A DNA stretch of 64,000 nt from Halomonas sp. TA22 (GCF_013009075.1 NZ_CP053108.1:992001-1056000), one strand, 5' to 3'. Counted from the stretch's first letter, positions 48,382 to 57,634 are shown. Notes: generated from the letters alone by a model not told the origin. Translations and numbers: made by a program.

Positions 48382-48480
48382 ACAGCATCCTGTGCTCGCC
48401 ACCACGGACCTCCTGTCCGCACATCCTTGGATCGCTTGCCATCCTTGGCAAGTCTTCCCTGACTGACTTCCCTTCTTGAC
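48345..48480 (-). ncRNA. CsrB/RsmY-like CsrA/RsmA-sequestering sRNA
   Basis: On the minus strand, without any reading frame, a chain of short hairpins presents GGA in the loops. CTTGCC-AAGGAT-GGCAAG spans 48435-48452, CGGAC-AGGAG-GTCCG 48405-48419, AGCA-CAGGA-TGCT 48384-48396, and AGTC-AGGGAA-GACT 48451-48464. ATCCAAGGAT lies at 48423-48432 and AAGGGAAG near 48470. Together there are about seven GGA motifs in some 135 bases, directly followed by an intrinsic terminator. This is the design of CsrB, RsmY and RsmZ RNAs that titrate CsrA/RsmA. The 5' end (about 48480) is estimated. Upstream, CTTACA on the minus strand (48531-48536) matches one half of the GacA/UvrY box. Confidence 0.85.
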
Positions 48481-48530
48481 GCATAGTGACAGAGAACAAA
48501 GGCAAAGTTATTAACCTAAATTTACTTTAC

Positions 48531-48550
48531 TGTAAGAGATGTAGGGCAAG
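48531..48550 (-). promoter_or_regulatory. Possible GacA/UvrY half-box upstream of the sRNA
   Basis: On the minus strand TGCCCT, six bases, CTTACA. The second half agrees fully with the GacA box (TGTAAG-N6-CTTACA); the first half agrees in two of six positions. It lies about 50-60 bases before the estimated transcript start, a usual distance. Weak by sequence alone. Confidence 0.35.
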
Positions 48551-48678
48551 TTGAATGCAGACTTTTTAAAACATATCCCAATGCAATGATACCTCATGCT
48601 TTCTCTTATTGATTACTAAGCAAAAGGGATTATTAGCGATTTCATTATTCTCGAATTAATATTGCCTCAACCCAAAAA

Positions 48679-48700
48679 CGCGCCGGCAGTGGCCGGCGCG
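48679..48700 (-). terminator. Terminator of the Gly-rich protein gene
   Basis: Nine-base stem CGCGCCGGC (48679-48687) with GCCGGCGCG (48692-48700), followed on the minus strand by TTTTTGGG. It lies 30 bases after the stop of the Gly-rich gene. Confidence 0.88.
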
Positions 48701-48729
48701 CTTCTGATACGCTTTTGCGAGAATGTGGT

Positions 48730-49203
48730 TTAACCGCCAGCACCTGCACCGCCGCCAGCACCTGCACCGCCGCCAGCACCTGCACCGCCGCCGCCAGTAC
48801 CACCAACGCCTGCGCCGCCGCCAGCGCCTCCATCGGCACCACCGCCAGTAGCGTCACCGCCACCAGTACCGCCAGCTGCACCACCGGTACCACCGACGCC
48901 CCCAGCTGCACCCTCACCAGCGCCGACATCGCCATTAGTGTCGGTACCCATATCATCAACGGTACCCGTACCGCCTGCGCCGGTACCTGTGCCGACAGCA
49001 CCGCCTGCACCAGTACCCATGTCAGTACCACCAGTCGCACCAGCGCCGGCACCTGTGCCGGTACCGGCATCACCTGGCGGAGCTTCTTGAGGAATTTGCG
49101 GTTCTGTGGGAGTTTGCTCAGTGGCAAAAGCCATCGGGCTTGCGATTAAGCCAAGCGACACCCCGAGAATACCTATTTTCTTGAGGAATTCCTTGGACAT
49201 CAT
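48730..49203 (-). CDS. Small exported Gly-rich protein, first paralogue
   Basis: A 157-residue exported protein. A signal peptide (KKIGILGVSLGLIASPMAFA) is cut after residue 27. The mature part is dominated by Gly, Ala and Thr repeats (GTGTGAG, GGAGAGG), with few hydrophobic residues. It is probably a disordered secreted or surface protein. Three perfect 18-base direct repeats encode its last residues (48734-48787). AAAGGAG precedes the ATG at 49203. It shares its signal peptide and start (KEFLKK/KERLKK) with the gene at 49854. No known function. Confidence 0.78.
   Translation of the reverse strand: MMSKEFLKKIGILGVSLGLIASPMAFATEQTPTEPQIPQEAPPGDAGTGTGAGAGATGGTDMGTGAGGAVGTGTGAGGTGTVDDMGTDTNGDVGAGEGAAGGVGGTGGAAGGTGGGDATGGGADGGAGGGAGVGGTGGGGAGAGGGAGAGGGAGAGG
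48734..48787. repeat. Three tandem 18-base repeats in the Gly-rich gene
   Basis: CCGCCAGCACCTGCACCG occurs three times head to tail (48734-48751, 48752-48769, 48770-48787), encoding the repeat of Gly-Ala-Gly-Gly-Gly-Ala on the minus strand. Such repeats can change copy number by slippage. Confidence 0.9.
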
Positions 49204-49391
49204 ATGTGCATCTCCTTTTGTCACAGCCAATTGGTGCAGGACCTGCTGAAAATGCACCAAATTGGTCAACGGCTCAATTGCCGTCTTGTCATTCTCAAGG
49301 TAGAAGCCTGAGGCATTATTGCAAGTTCAGCCAATTCACAAAACCACATAAAAACAAAATCTTATATACAACCTCAAGCAATGAGCGGCAC

Positions 49392-49682
49392 GGCCTTCTT
49401 GGCGCCATTATTATCATGGCAGGATCGGAGCTGCTGGCCGGTGAAGAGAACAGCGGCATTCAGCTCACCCAGACTGCGCTTTCGATCCACGTCGGCGAGT
49501 GGGGCAGCATGTTCATTGCGGTGGCGATCTTCCTGCTCTCCCCCGTGGCCTTTGCCCTGTTCCGCGATTACGACCGCCAGCTCAAGGCGGGTCTGGACTC
49601 GATATTCGATCCCTTTCAGTTCCCCAAGCTCGTCAACAAGGCGGATCCCAGCGCCTGGCCTAAACGCTCGCTCAAGAAGTAA
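49392..49682 (+). pseudogene. Relic of an AGCS (alanine/glycine:cation symporter) gene
   Basis: The segment encodes NSGIQLTQTALSIHVGEWGSMFIAVAIFLLSPVAF in parts, which corresponds to the middle of AGCS symporters. It is joined directly to FRDYDRQLKAGLDSIFDPFQFP, which is the C-terminal tail of the same family. The region normally between them and all of the N-terminal half are missing, so the gene is a remnant of an internal deletion. It ends with its own terminator at 49701. It lies between the two Gly-rich paralogues. Confidence 0.65.
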
Positions 49683-49700
49683 CCTGCCAAGCGCCACCGC

Positions 49701-49730
49701 AACGCCACGCTTAGCCGTGGCGTTTTACCG
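49701..49730 (+). terminator. Terminator of the AGCS relic
   Basis: Stem AACGCCACG (49701-49709) with CGTGGCGTT (49716-49724), then TTACCG. The surviving terminator suggests that the gene was once complete at this place. Confidence 0.75.
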
Positions 49731-49853
49731 TGCGTGTACAGTGCTTGACCAATGCTGGTGAACAGTAAGCGTTCTTCTATAGTGAAAAGGTCGATCGAAA
49801 AGGCGCCAGCGCTATTTCGATAAAACAAGACGCAATCGAAGGAGGTACACGCC

Positions 49854-50195
49854 ATGGGCCACAAGGAACGTCTGAAGAAGCTTGCCTTCATTGGGGTCTG
49901 CTTCGGCCTGGTCGCAAGTCCCGTCACCTTTGCCGATGACGAGCGTAACGATCGGGATGCCGAGATTCGAAGTGAAGAGGCTGCAGGTGGCGTTTCCGCC
50001 ACGGGGGGAGCCGAAGCGGAAGGTGAACTGCCCGGCGGCACTGGAACGGGTGGTACCGGCACTTCCGGCACCGATGCCGGCGCGACAGCCTCAGGGGGTG
50101 CCGGTGCAGGCGCCGGCGGCCCGGTCGGTGAGGAGGACATGCAAGAGGATGACGAATGGGAGGAAATCGACGATAACGATGACAACAACACCTGA
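49854..50195 (+). CDS. Small exported Gly-rich acidic protein, second paralogue
   Basis: A 113-residue protein with a signal peptide (KKLAFIGVCFGLVASPVTFA) cut after residue 27, at the same position as in the gene at 48730. The centre is Gly-, Thr- and Ala-rich (GTGTGGTGTSGTDAG), and the C-terminus is a strongly acidic tail (EEDMQEDDEWEEIDDNDDNN). An AGGAGG ribosome site precedes the ATG. A hairpin terminator lies at 50213-50243. Function unknown; the acidic tail could bind cations at the cell surface. Confidence 0.78.
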   Translation: MGHKERLKKLAFIGVCFGLVASPVTFADDERNDRDAEIRSEEAAGGVSATGGAEAEGELPGGTGTGGTGTSGTDAGATASGGAGAGAGGPVGEEDMQEDDEWEEIDDNDDNNT

Positions 50196-50212
50196 CCGAT
50201 GACCTGACGCCT

Positions 50213-50243
50213 CAAGACACCACGGTCCGCGCGTGGTGTCTTG
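50213..50243 (+). terminator. Hairpin after the second Gly-rich gene
   Basis: Twelve-base stem CAAGACACCACG (50213-50224) with CGTGGTGTCTTG (50232-50243), followed by TCATT. Confidence 0.75.
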
Positions 50244-50293
50244 TCATTGGTACTGCTAGTCCTTCATCGCAAGGCGAGTCTTAAATAGCGCTA

Positions 50294-50923
50294 TCAGCCT
50301 CCGAGTCTCGATAGCCCCTCTTGGGTATCGATATCGAAATGGATGCCGGCATCGTCGACAGCGAGTTCGCGGCAGGCACTGCAGTGGTCGCGAATGACGC
50401 TCCTGCCCCCCTCATCCCCGCCAAGCCCAGCCAATGCCTGCCAGAAGCGGCGCCCGAAGATCACCGGATGCCCCGAAGCCCCCTCATGCGAAGGGCGCAG
50501 AATGCCCCCCCGCGCGGCCATCGCCTTGAGTGCCTGAAGCGTCTCGCTGCGCAGTGCGGGCATGTCGGCCAGCATTACCGCCGCCGCGACGCAGTCATCC
50601 AGCGACGCGTCCCGTTCGAGGGCGGTGAAGGCCGCCGACAGGCTGTTTCCCAACCCCTCTTGCATGTCGCACTGCATCGCGACGCGAATCACCCCGATGG
50701 AGGTCGGCAACGACAGGCTTGCAACCTCGTCATCGTCGCGCAGGACCACGCGCACCTCGTCAAAGGCTTCAGCGGCCAGTGTCTGCACGGCAGCCAGCAT
50801 GGGACGACCGTCGGGCAGACGAGCCATGCGCTTGTCGGCAGTGCCGAAACGTCGCGAACGCCCCGCCGCCATGATCACCGCCACGACACGCGCTACGTCT
50901 CGCTCATCTACCTTACAGGACAT
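50294..50923 (-). CDS. MobA-like NTP transferase (molybdopterin cofactor type)
   Basis: A 209-residue nucleotidyltransferase. The signature is VIMAAGRSRRFGTADKRMA (about 15-33), followed by MLADMPALRSETLQAL and GASGHPVIFGRRFW, as in MocA/CoxE-linked and XdhC-linked MobA-like proteins. They add a cytidylyl or other nucleotide to the molybdenum cofactor for hydroxylases. Its ATG at 50923 overlaps the end of xdhC by 11 bases, so the two are one operon. No molybdenum hydroxylase subunit is in the window. Confidence 0.85.
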   Translation of the reverse strand: MSCKVDERDVARVVAVIMAAGRSRRFGTADKRMARLPDGRPMLAAVQTLAAEAFDEVRVVLRDDDEVASLSLPTSIGVIRVAMQCDMQEGLGNSLSAAFTALERDASLDDCVAAAVMLADMPALRSETLQALKAMAARGGILRPSHEGASGHPVIFGRRFWQALAGLGGDEGGRSVIRDHCSACRELAVDDAGIHFDIDTQEGLSRLGG

Positions 50924-51899
50924 CGCGTGGCCTACCCCGCTGCACACGAACGATATCGGCCATGATCGCCAGGGCGATTTCGGCAGGAGTCTTGCTGCCA
51001 AGCGCCAGGCCGATCGGCATATGCAGGCGAGCGATCTCCTCGTCGCTCAGTCCGCCGGAGCGCTTGAGGCGTTCGGCGCGCTGCTCGGAGGAGCGGTGCG
51101 ACCCCATGACGCCGATATAGAATGCCGGCGTGCGTACCGCCTCGATCATCGCCAGGTCGTCGATACGCGGATCATGGGTCACTGCAACGACGGCCGTGGC
51201 AGCATGACAGGCGCCTGAGGCGATGAACGCAGAAGGCATCACCGCTTGCACCTCCACCCCCTCCACGTGAAAGTCCTGGCGCGCCTGTTGGCGGGGATCG
51301 CAGACGATCACCTCGAACCCCAGGGTGCGGGCGAATTCGGCACAGGTTGTCGCCACTGGCGAGATACCGGCAACGATCAGCCGCGCTGCCGGACCGACAC
51401 GGACCCGCACTGCCCTGCCCCCAGCCTCCCTCTCCACGCGAGGGCCGAGGGAATCGCCTTCGACGAAGCGCGCCCGTGCCGAGTCGAGCTCGATGCGCCG
51501 AATCAACGGACGACGCCCCAGCAGGGTCGCCTGCAAGACTTCCAGATGCACGAGATTGGCCGGCTCGGGCGCCAGGCGCTCGATCAACACATCGAGGATG
51601 CCGCCGCAGGGCAGCTGGACGCCCGCCGCATCGGGCCGTTCGGGGTCGCCGTAGCGCAGGGTGGTGAGCGGCGCATCAAACTCACCGTCGCGCAGGCGAG
51701 CCAGGAAATCCTCCTCGACACAGCCGCCGGAAAGCGAACCCACATGGCGCCCATCGCGACGCGCCACCAGCAGTGAGCCGGGTTCGCGCGGGGAGGAACC
51801 GAACGTCTCCAGCACCGTGCATAGCCAGATATCCTCACCCGCGCGCGCCCAGTCCAGCGCTCGCTCGATGACCTCTAGATCCAGATGCTGCATGTTCAA
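50913..51899 (-). CDS. xdhC: XdhC/CoxI family accessory protein
   Basis: A 328-residue protein with an N-terminal XdhC_CoxI domain (LETFGSSPREPGSLLVARRDGRHVGSLSGGCVEED in parts, residues 28-62) and a C-terminal Rossmann domain (RLIVAGISPVATTCAEFARTLGFEV; later VMGSHRSSEQR). Such proteins sulfurate and insert the molybdenum cofactor in xanthine dehydrogenase-like enzymes. It is joined to a MobA-like gene. Confidence 0.92.
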   Translation of the reverse strand: MNMQHLDLEVIERALDWARAGEDIWLCTVLETFGSSPREPGSLLVARRDGRHVGSLSGGCVEEDFLARLRDGEFDAPLTTLRYGDPERPDAAGVQLPCGGILDVLIERLAPEPANLVHLEVLQATLLGRRPLIRRIELDSARARFVEGDSLGPRVEREAGGRAVRVRVGPAARLIVAGISPVATTCAEFARTLGFEVIVCDPRQQARQDFHVEGVEVQAVMPSAFIASGACHAATAVVAVTHDPRIDDLAMIEAVRTPAFYIGVMGSHRSSEQRAERLKRSGGLSDEEIARLHMPIGLALGSKTPAEIALAIMADIVRVQRGRPRDVL

Positions 51900-51908
51900 C
51901 TCCCTTGA

Positions 51909-53441
51909 TCACCGTTCACGCTCGGCTGGCGACGATTCTACACGCGCCAGGAGCAGGTTGGAGAGCGTCAGGGCCTCGCTCTGCTCTAGAAACGGCAGCG
52001 TCTGCCGACCATTGGCCAGGAAGAGATGCAGGGTGACCAGGCCGCGCCGTCGCTGTAGCCAACTCTGCTGCACTTCGAGCGAAATCACGTTACCCACCGG
52101 GAAGATCGCAGTACGCCGTCCGACGAGCCCCCTCGTGACCCACAGATACTCCCCTTGCCAATACCACCCCAGGGCCCTCCAGCGTAACTGCGCGAATGAG
52201 GCGGCGACGATGATCACGGCCGCGATCACCAGGCCACCCTCGCTCCAGATCGAACGGGACCAGCCGGCACCGCCAAGCCAGGCAATGCACAGCGCAGCAA
52301 TGCACAGCGCAAGCATCGTGCGCAGGAACAGTACCCGCCGGTAGAGGGGTGATACGCGCATGACCGGCATAGGCGCGCTCAAGTCCGGCCACAGCGAACG
52401 CGCCAGTTCGTGCCCGTTGGCCGGGGTCAGGCCAGGTATCAGAAACTGGCTCGCCTCCTCGGCACCCGTATTTTTTAGTGCACCGAACTGACGACATACC
52501 AGGTAGCCACGCCCCAGTAGTCGACCCAGTCCCGTCTGGACCCACTCGACCACCTGCAGCCGCCGTAACGAGAGCGCCTGCTCCTGACGCTGCAGCAGGC
52601 CGCTGACCTGAATGTAGCGCTCTCCCTCTTCACGCAAGCGATAACCATGAAACCGCCACCACGACGCCGCGATGGCCAACGTCATCAGCACCGTGACAAG
52701 CACGACGACACCGGCGCCAAAGGCCAGCATTGGCGAGGCCAGCAGCCACTGCATGGACTCGGTGCGGGGTAAATAGTCGTGAGCCCAGCGCTCCAAGGGG
52801 CGCACCAGGGGAGCAAGCATAGCCGCCGTCACATAGATCGAGCGGCTGGCCAGCCCATGCAGCGTCACGCCCCAGGGAGTGATGGCATAACGTAGTTGCG
52901 CCTGCCTTTCAGGCGGTTGAGCAGCGCCGGTCTCGGCCTCCCCGATAGGTGTCGGGTGCCCCACGCCAGTGGAAAGATGCGTGCCCAGGGCATCCGCCAC
53001 ACTGCGATGCAGACCTGGCAGCTCGATGCCCGAGGATTCGCCGGCGGTCGTTTCCAGACGCCAGAGCACCACTCCGAAGGGACGCATGTAGGGCGGCTGA
53101 CGGATCGAAATATTCTGAATATGGCTGGCGGCCACCTTGAACTCCCGATGCTCGAACAACCCCTTCTGCACCACCAGCACATCGCCATCCAGGCGAAAGC
53201 GAAACCGTCGGTAATAGAACAGGCTGACCAGCGCGGCAACCGCCAGCAACACCAGGCTCCCCAGCATAAGCTCCCGCGATCCGATGCGCTCGGCATAGGC
53301 GATGCCGGCCCCAGCCCCCAGCAGCAGCGGAATATGTTGCCTGGCCTGCGTCGCCACCCCACTGATCAGCAGCAGAATGACCGCCCAGGGCGACAATCTC
53401 TGCCAAGCTTCCTCGGCCAGGGTGCGTAGTTGGCGGCTCAT
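51909..53441 (-). CDS. PH domain-containing membrane protein (YdbT-like)
   Basis: A 510-residue membrane protein carrying three bacterial PH domains (bPH2) separated by TM pairs. Characteristic stretches are VQKGLFEHREFKVAASHIQNISIRQPPYMRPFGVV, ISGLLQRQEQALSLRRLQVVEW-like (VSGLLQRQEQALSL), and VTRGLVGRRTAIFPVGNVISLEVQQS. It corresponds to YdbT, with the YdbS-like gene upstream overlapping by four bases. The pair forms an operon starting at trxC. Function is unknown in detail. Confidence 0.88.
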   Translation of the reverse strand: MSRQLRTLAEEAWQRLSPWAVILLLISGVATQARQHIPLLLGAGAGIAYAERIGSRELMLGSLVLLAVAALVSLFYYRRFRFRLDGDVLVVQKGLFEHREFKVAASHIQNISIRQPPYMRPFGVVLWRLETTAGESSGIELPGLHRSVADALGTHLSTGVGHPTPIGEAETGAAQPPERQAQLRYAITPWGVTLHGLASRSIYVTAAMLAPLVRPLERWAHDYLPRTESMQWLLASPMLAFGAGVVVLVTVLMTLAIAASWWRFHGYRLREEGERYIQVSGLLQRQEQALSLRRLQVVEWVQTGLGRLLGRGYLVCRQFGALKNTGAEEASQFLIPGLTPANGHELARSLWPDLSAPMPVMRVSPLYRRVLFLRTMLALCIAALCIAWLGGAGWSRSIWSEGGLVIAAVIIVAASFAQLRWRALGWYWQGEYLWVTRGLVGRRTAIFPVGNVISLEVQQSWLQRRRGLVTLHLFLANGRQTLPFLEQSEALTLSNLLLARVESSPAERER

Positions 53442-53959
53442 GAGCGCGGCGCGGCCTCCAGCCGCGACAGCAGATAGCTCTTGACCGCCTCCGCCTCCTG
53501 CCGGGACACCCCCTCCATCAGCAGGTCCGCCCCACGCCCGCCAGCGGTATAGCAGCTCAACCTCACCAGACCGAAGAGGCGCTCCAGGGGATTGCTCAAG
53601 GTCTCGACATGTTGCAGGCGTACCAGTGGCAACACCTGGGTACGCCGAACCAGCAACCCGCGACGGTAGATCAGGTCATGCTCGCGCAGTGCATAAGCGC
53701 GCCTGCGTGCTTCGCAGAAGCCAAGCATCAACATGGTAAGTCCCACCACCGCGATGGCCGCTGCCGCCCACGGTTGCCAAGCGCTCAGCTCCGTGTCGAT
53801 CGGCACCCACAGTACGAAAGCGATCAGCAGCAGCCAACGCAGCAGCCGCTGCAGCAGCAGGCAGGGAGCCAAGCGTCGCGACACCGGCACCAATGGCGCT
53901 TCTTCCATCCGCGGCAGTTGTTGCACATCGAGGGTGGTATTGCTGACAACGCTCCTCAT
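53438..53959 (-). CDS. PH domain-containing membrane protein (YdbS-like)
   Basis: A 173-residue protein with two TM helices (about 35-82) and one bPH2 domain ([34 protein letters not shown] in parts). It starts in the trxC stop (ATGA) and overlaps the ydbT-like gene downstream. The frame is open upstream into trxC, but this is a shadow of that gene. Confidence 0.87.
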   Translation of the reverse strand: MRSVVSNTTLDVQQLPRMEEAPLVPVSRRLAPCLLLQRLLRWLLLIAFVLWVPIDTELSAWQPWAAAAIAVVGLTMLMLGFCEARRRAYALREHDLIYRRGLLVRRTQVLPLVRLQHVETLSNPLERLFGLVRLSCYTAGGRGADLLMEGVSRQEAEAVKSYLLSRLEAAPRS

Positions 53960-54393
53960 GCCAGGTGGGGCGTCAGCCACTGCAAGAGTTGCGGCCCCTG
54001 CAGCATGCCGGCATGCCGCTCCACCTCCTTGCCATGGCGAAAGACGATCAGCGTCGGGATGCTGCGGATGGTGAACAGCTTGGCCAGCGTCGGCTGGGTT
54101 TCGGTATTCAGCTTGGCAAAGCGCATGCGCGGTTCGAGCTTGGCGGCAGTCTCTGAAAATATCGGCGCCATCACCTTGCATGGTCCGCACCAACTAGCCC
54201 AGAAGTCCACCACCACTGGTAGATCGCTGCGTCCGACCAACGCATTGAAATTCTCGCTGGTCAGTTCGACCGGCGCACCGGTGAACAGCATGCTCTTACA
54301 CTTTCCACACGTCGGATGATCATCGAGACGCCTCCACATCACCCGGTTGACGGCGTGACAGTAGGGGCAACCCAGTTGCAGAGAATCGGACAT
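53956..54393 (-). CDS. trxC: Thioredoxin TrxC (thioredoxin 2)
   Basis: A 145-residue thioredoxin with an N-terminal zinc ribbon (CPYC at about 9-12 and CGKC at 29-32) and the redox site WASWCGPCK. This pair is the mark of TrxC, an oxidative-stress-linked disulfide reductase. The ATG at 54393 is the family start; upstream Arg/Ser-rich sequence to 54435 is not. It leads the ydbS-ydbT-like genes. Confidence 0.95.
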   Translation of the reverse strand: MSDSLQLGCPYCHAVNRVMWRRLDDHPTCGKCKSMLFTGAPVELTSENFNALVGRSDLPVVVDFWASWCGPCKVMAPIFSETAAKLEPRMRFAKLNTETQPTLAKLFTIRSIPTLIVFRHGKEVERHAGMLQGPQLLQWLTPHLA

Positions 54394-54456
54394 CGCTCGC
54401 TCCCATTCGCGGGTAGATAATGAAGCACCTCTCATGAAGGATTCGAATAGTATCGG

Positions 54457-54642
54457 TCATAACTTTGGTTCGGTCGTCAGGTCCAGCGTCTCTCCCGCTC
54501 CAGCCCGGACCGGGTAGCCGAACTGGGGCGCCATGCCGAACTGCTCGAGCGCAGCCCGCTCTACCGACATCTCGCCGAGCTGCAGTTCGGCACTCAGCGG
54601 AACATCAGTGCTGACGCTGAACTGACTCGTGCGCCCCGCCAC
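54457..54642 (-). CDS. Small ORF after the NIT-type chemoreceptor, uncertain
   Basis: A 61-codon frame ([21 protein letters not shown]...LTTEPKL) begins inside the 3' end of the chemoreceptor gene, overlapping it by 38 bases in another frame. The composition is gene-like, but there is no ribosome site and I recognise no family. It may be a C-terminal tail of the chemoreceptor after a frameshift, a short protein, or chance. Confidence 0.25.
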   Translation of the reverse strand: MAGRTSQFSVSTDVPLSAELQLGEMSVERAALEQFGMAPQFGYPVRAGAGETLDLTTEPKL

Positions 54643-56581
54643 CCCACTCGTTCAAGGTAAGGTATCGCGTGCCTCCTGCTTGCTCGGTCACCTTGTAACG
54701 ACCTACCAGTGTGGACATTGCCTGCGCCTGATCACCGAGGGAGCGACTGGCCGCCGCAGCCTGCTCGACCAGCGTGGCATTCTGCTGGGTGACCTTTTCG
54801 AGCTGTGACATCGCCGCGTGGATCTGCTCGATACCGCCCGACTGCTCAGTGGCGGCCTGGGCGATGTCGCTGACGTAAGTCGCCATCTCTTTCATTCCCT
54901 CGCCTATGGCCAGCAACTGTTGGCTAGATGTATCGACCAGGCGCGCGCCCTCATCGATTTTTTCGACATTGGTGGCAACGAGCGTACGGATTTCGCTGGC
55001 TTCGCTGGCACAGCGCTGTGCCAGGTTTCGAACCTCTTGCGCCACCACGCTAAAGCCTCGGCCATGTTCACCGGCACGCGCCGCTTCCACCGAGGCATTC
55101 AATGCCAGCAGATTGGTCTGGAAGGCGATATCATCGATGGCCCCCACGATGGTCGTCACCTTGTGGTTGGCGTTCTTGATAGCCCCCATCGCCTCACTCG
55201 CCTGCTCAGCAACCGTGCCCGCCTCACGAGCCTGTCGATCCAGATCGCTGGCCAGGACCCGGGCCTGCTGGGCATTGTCGGCCGTCTGCTTCACCGTGGC
55301 GGTAATCTCCTCGAGACTCGATGAGGTTTGCACCAGCGAGCTTGATTGCTCCTCGGTACGCTGCGCCAGATCCTGATTGCCTAACGCGATCTCGCTACTG
55401 GCGATCTGGATCGTCTGAGCATTGCCCTTGATCGAGAGCACCATCTGCTCGGTTCCGTTACTGACGTCGTTGTACGCCCGATAGAGTTGTGACAGCTCAT
55501 CGGAGCCGGGGACATCGAGACGCTTGGTCAAGTCGTTCTCGGCGGTTGCAATCGTTGCCAACGAGCTTCTGAGTGGTCCAATGATGCTACGGGTGATCCA
55601 CCAGGTCAGTAGTGCCACCACAGAGAAGATAATGGCCATCGTGAACAGATAGCCCAGCAGCGCCTGGTGTGCGGAGCGGCGCAGTGACTGGCTGGTAGCG
55701 ATCAAATGTTGCGCCAGGCTGCCCTCGATCTCGTTGAGCATTTCGAGGCGCTGGGTCTGCAACGCAAACCACGCCTCGGGGTCCATGTCAAAGCCGCCCT
55801 CGAGGGAGCGCTCGATGGCGCGCTGTCGAAGGCCATGTGCCTCGCTTACCACGGGACTTTCCAGATAGCGGGAGTACGCCTGACGTTGCTGCGCAGTCGT
55901 GAAGGCCAGAAACGCGTCCACATGGGCCTGCTGGGACCCTACCAGGCGGTGCAATAACGGCAGCTGTATGGCATCGAATCGGTCGGCGGCAAATACGCTG
56001 ATTAGCACACCACCCTCGATACTCACCAAGTCCTTCGCCTTGAGCAGGTTGTAGTAACTCGCCACCTGCTCGACGAGTTCGCCCTGGTGAGTCAGGGTCG
56101 ACATGAGCGCCACCAGCTCCATCAACTGGTTGTTGAGCGCGGTATACGCCTGAAAGGCACCGAAGGCCGGTATCGCGCGACTATCCACCTGCTGACGAAT
56201 CTGATCAAGGCTATGTATTGCAGTGTCCAGCTTGGTCACTGCCTCCTGGTCCAGGCCGACTTGGGTCAACACATCGTTGTTGGCCTGGAACCGCTGCCGA
56301 GCCTCGTCGACGCTGCCTCGCTGGGCTACCAGCTCGTGCGGCGTGGAACGCTCCTGGGTGTTGAGGAAGGTTGTCGTCAGCGCTCGCTCCCGCTGGATGA
56401 CGTGCAGCAAGTCGCCTGCTTCCTGCGCCACCAGGGTGAGAGACTCTACCTGACGCATTTCGCGAGCCAGCTGCCAACGCTCGAAAGCGCCGTTCCCAGC
56501 GAAGAGCAGGACGGCGAGCAGCGGCAATAACAGAACCAGGAGGAACTTTGCCCTCATGGGGAGGCGGTGCAGTAGGGGCAT
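54605..56581 (-). CDS. Methyl-accepting chemotaxis protein with NIT sensor domain
   Basis: A 658-residue chemoreceptor. TM1 lies at about residues 10-32. The periplasmic part contains the NIT (nitrate/nitrite sensing) motif region [17 protein letters not shown], with the GxxxERG-like core around residues 53-70, then TM2 at about 305-325. HAMP and MA domains follow ([32 protein letters not shown] in parts). The ATG at 56581 begins a normal membrane anchor; the open frame upstream is Arg-rich and not conserved. Nitrate or a related anion could be the ligand. Confidence 0.9.
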   Translation of the reverse strand: MPLLHRLPMRAKFLLVLLLPLLAVLLFAGNGAFERWQLAREMRQVESLTLVAQEAGDLLHVIQRERALTTTFLNTQERSTPHELVAQRGSVDEARQRFQANNDVLTQVGLDQEAVTKLDTAIHSLDQIRQQVDSRAIPAFGAFQAYTALNNQLMELVALMSTLTHQGELVEQVASYYNLLKAKDLVSIEGGVLISVFAADRFDAIQLPLLHRLVGSQQAHVDAFLAFTTAQQRQAYSRYLESPVVSEAHGLRQRAIERSLEGGFDMDPEAWFALQTQRLEMLNEIEGSLAQHLIATSQSLRRSAHQALLGYLFTMAIIFSVVALLTWWITRSIIGPLRSSLATIATAENDLTKRLDVPGSDELSQLYRAYNDVSNGTEQMVLSIKGNAQTIQIASSEIALGNQDLAQRTEEQSSSLVQTSSSLEEITATVKQTADNAQQARVLASDLDRQAREAGTVAEQASEAMGAIKNANHKVTTIVGAIDDIAFQTNLLALNASVEAARAGEHGRGFSVVAQEVRNLAQRCASEASEIRTLVATNVEKIDEGARLVDTSSQQLLAIGEGMKEMATYVSDIAQAATEQSGGIEQIHAAMSQLEKVTQQNATLVEQAAAASRSLGDQAQAMSTLVGRYKVTEQAGGTRYLTLNEWGGGAHESVQRQH

Positions 56582-56787
56582 GCGATAGGACTCTTGGCGC
56601 GTTTTCCTGACACAAGAACGAACGCGATTAACAATGTCGAATAAAGGTGAGTTTATTCGCCTCACCAGCCCTATCGGCGCTTGGCGACAACACTTGAGCT
56701 GCCAGTGCTGCGCAGCGCGATATTGTCGTGACCACCAAGCTTCCCTACACTCGTTTGAATTCTTTTGCTGCAACGAGGCAACTCCTG

Positions 56788-57633
56788 ATGGCTTTTCATG
56801 GCACCTCTTCCTACGTCGCCACCGATGCACTGAGACAGGCGGTCAACGCCGCCGTCACGCTGGAGCGCCCCCTGCTGATCAAGGGCGAACCGGGCACCGG
56901 CAAGACGCTGCTCGCCGAAGAGCTGGCCGCCTCGCTGGGCACCCGTCTGATCACCTGGCACATCAAGTCCACCACCAAGGCGGCCCAGGGCCTCTACGAG
57001 TACGACGCCGTCAGCCGCCTGCGCGACTCCCAGCTTGGGGTGGAGGGCGTGCACGAGGTTCGCAACTACATCAAGCCCGGCAAGCTGTGGGAGGCATTCA
57101 CCGCCGAGGAGCGCGTGGTGCTGCTGATCGACGAGATCGACAAGGCCGACATCGAATTCCCCAACGACCTGCTCCAGGAGCTGGATCGCATGGAGTTCCA
57201 TGTCTACGAGACAGACGAGACGGTCCGCGCGCGGCACCGGCCGATCATCGTGATCACCTCCAATAACGAGAAGGAACTGCCCGACGCCTTCCTGCGCCGC
57301 TGCTTCTTCCACTACATCGAGTTTCCCGATCGCCAGACGATGGAGCAGATCGTCGAGGTGCACTTCCTCGATATCGAGGCGCGCCTGGTCAGCCAGGCAC
57401 TGGAGGTCTTCTTCGATCTCAGGCAGGCGCCGGGGCTCAAGAAGAAGCCCTCCACCTCGGAGCTGGTCGACTGGCTGAAGCTGCTGATGGCCGATGAGCT
57501 GGCCCGCGAGGCGCTCTATCAGCGCGATCCGGCCAAGAGCATACCGCCGCTGGCCGGCGCACTGGTCAAGAACGAGCAGGATACCCAGCTGCTCCAGCGC
57601 CTGGCCTTCATGATCCGCCGCCAGGGGCGTTGA
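56788..57633 (+). CDS. MoxR-type AAA+ ATPase
   Basis: A 281-residue AAA+ ATPase of the MoxR family (CoxD-like). Walker A is GEPGTGKT (33-40); Walker B is [12 protein letters not shown]; the arginine finger region lies at [17 protein letters not shown]. It pairs with the VWA gene that follows after one base. Such pairs act as chaperones that help assemble or load metals into enzyme complexes. The ATG at 56788 starts the conserved part. Confidence 0.93.
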   Translation: MAFHGTSSYVATDALRQAVNAAVTLERPLLIKGEPGTGKTLLAEELAASLGTRLITWHIKSTTKAAQGLYEYDAVSRLRDSQLGVEGVHEVRNYIKPGKLWEAFTAEERVVLLIDEIDKADIEFPNDLLQELDRMEFHVYETDETVRARHRPIIVITSNNEKELPDAFLRRCFFHYIEFPDRQTMEQIVEVHFLDIEARLVSQALEVFFDLRQAPGLKKKPSTSELVDWLKLLMADELAREALYQRDPAKSIPPLAGALVKNEQDTQLLQRLAFMIRRQGR

Positions 57634-57634
57634 G

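Noticed and set aside
48515-48536. A second GacA-type box formed by CTTAC and GTAAA half sites
   Set aside because: The half sites point away from each other, unlike the real box; only the CTTACA half-box reading was kept, at low confidence.
48734-48787. Three direct repeats resembling a short CRISPR array
   Set aside because: The 18-base units touch each other without spacers and encode a Gly-rich tail.
56582-56830. N-terminal extension of the NIT-type chemoreceptor
   Set aside because: It is Arg- and Cys-rich, lies over the start of the divergent MoxR gene, and the normal membrane anchor begins at 56581.
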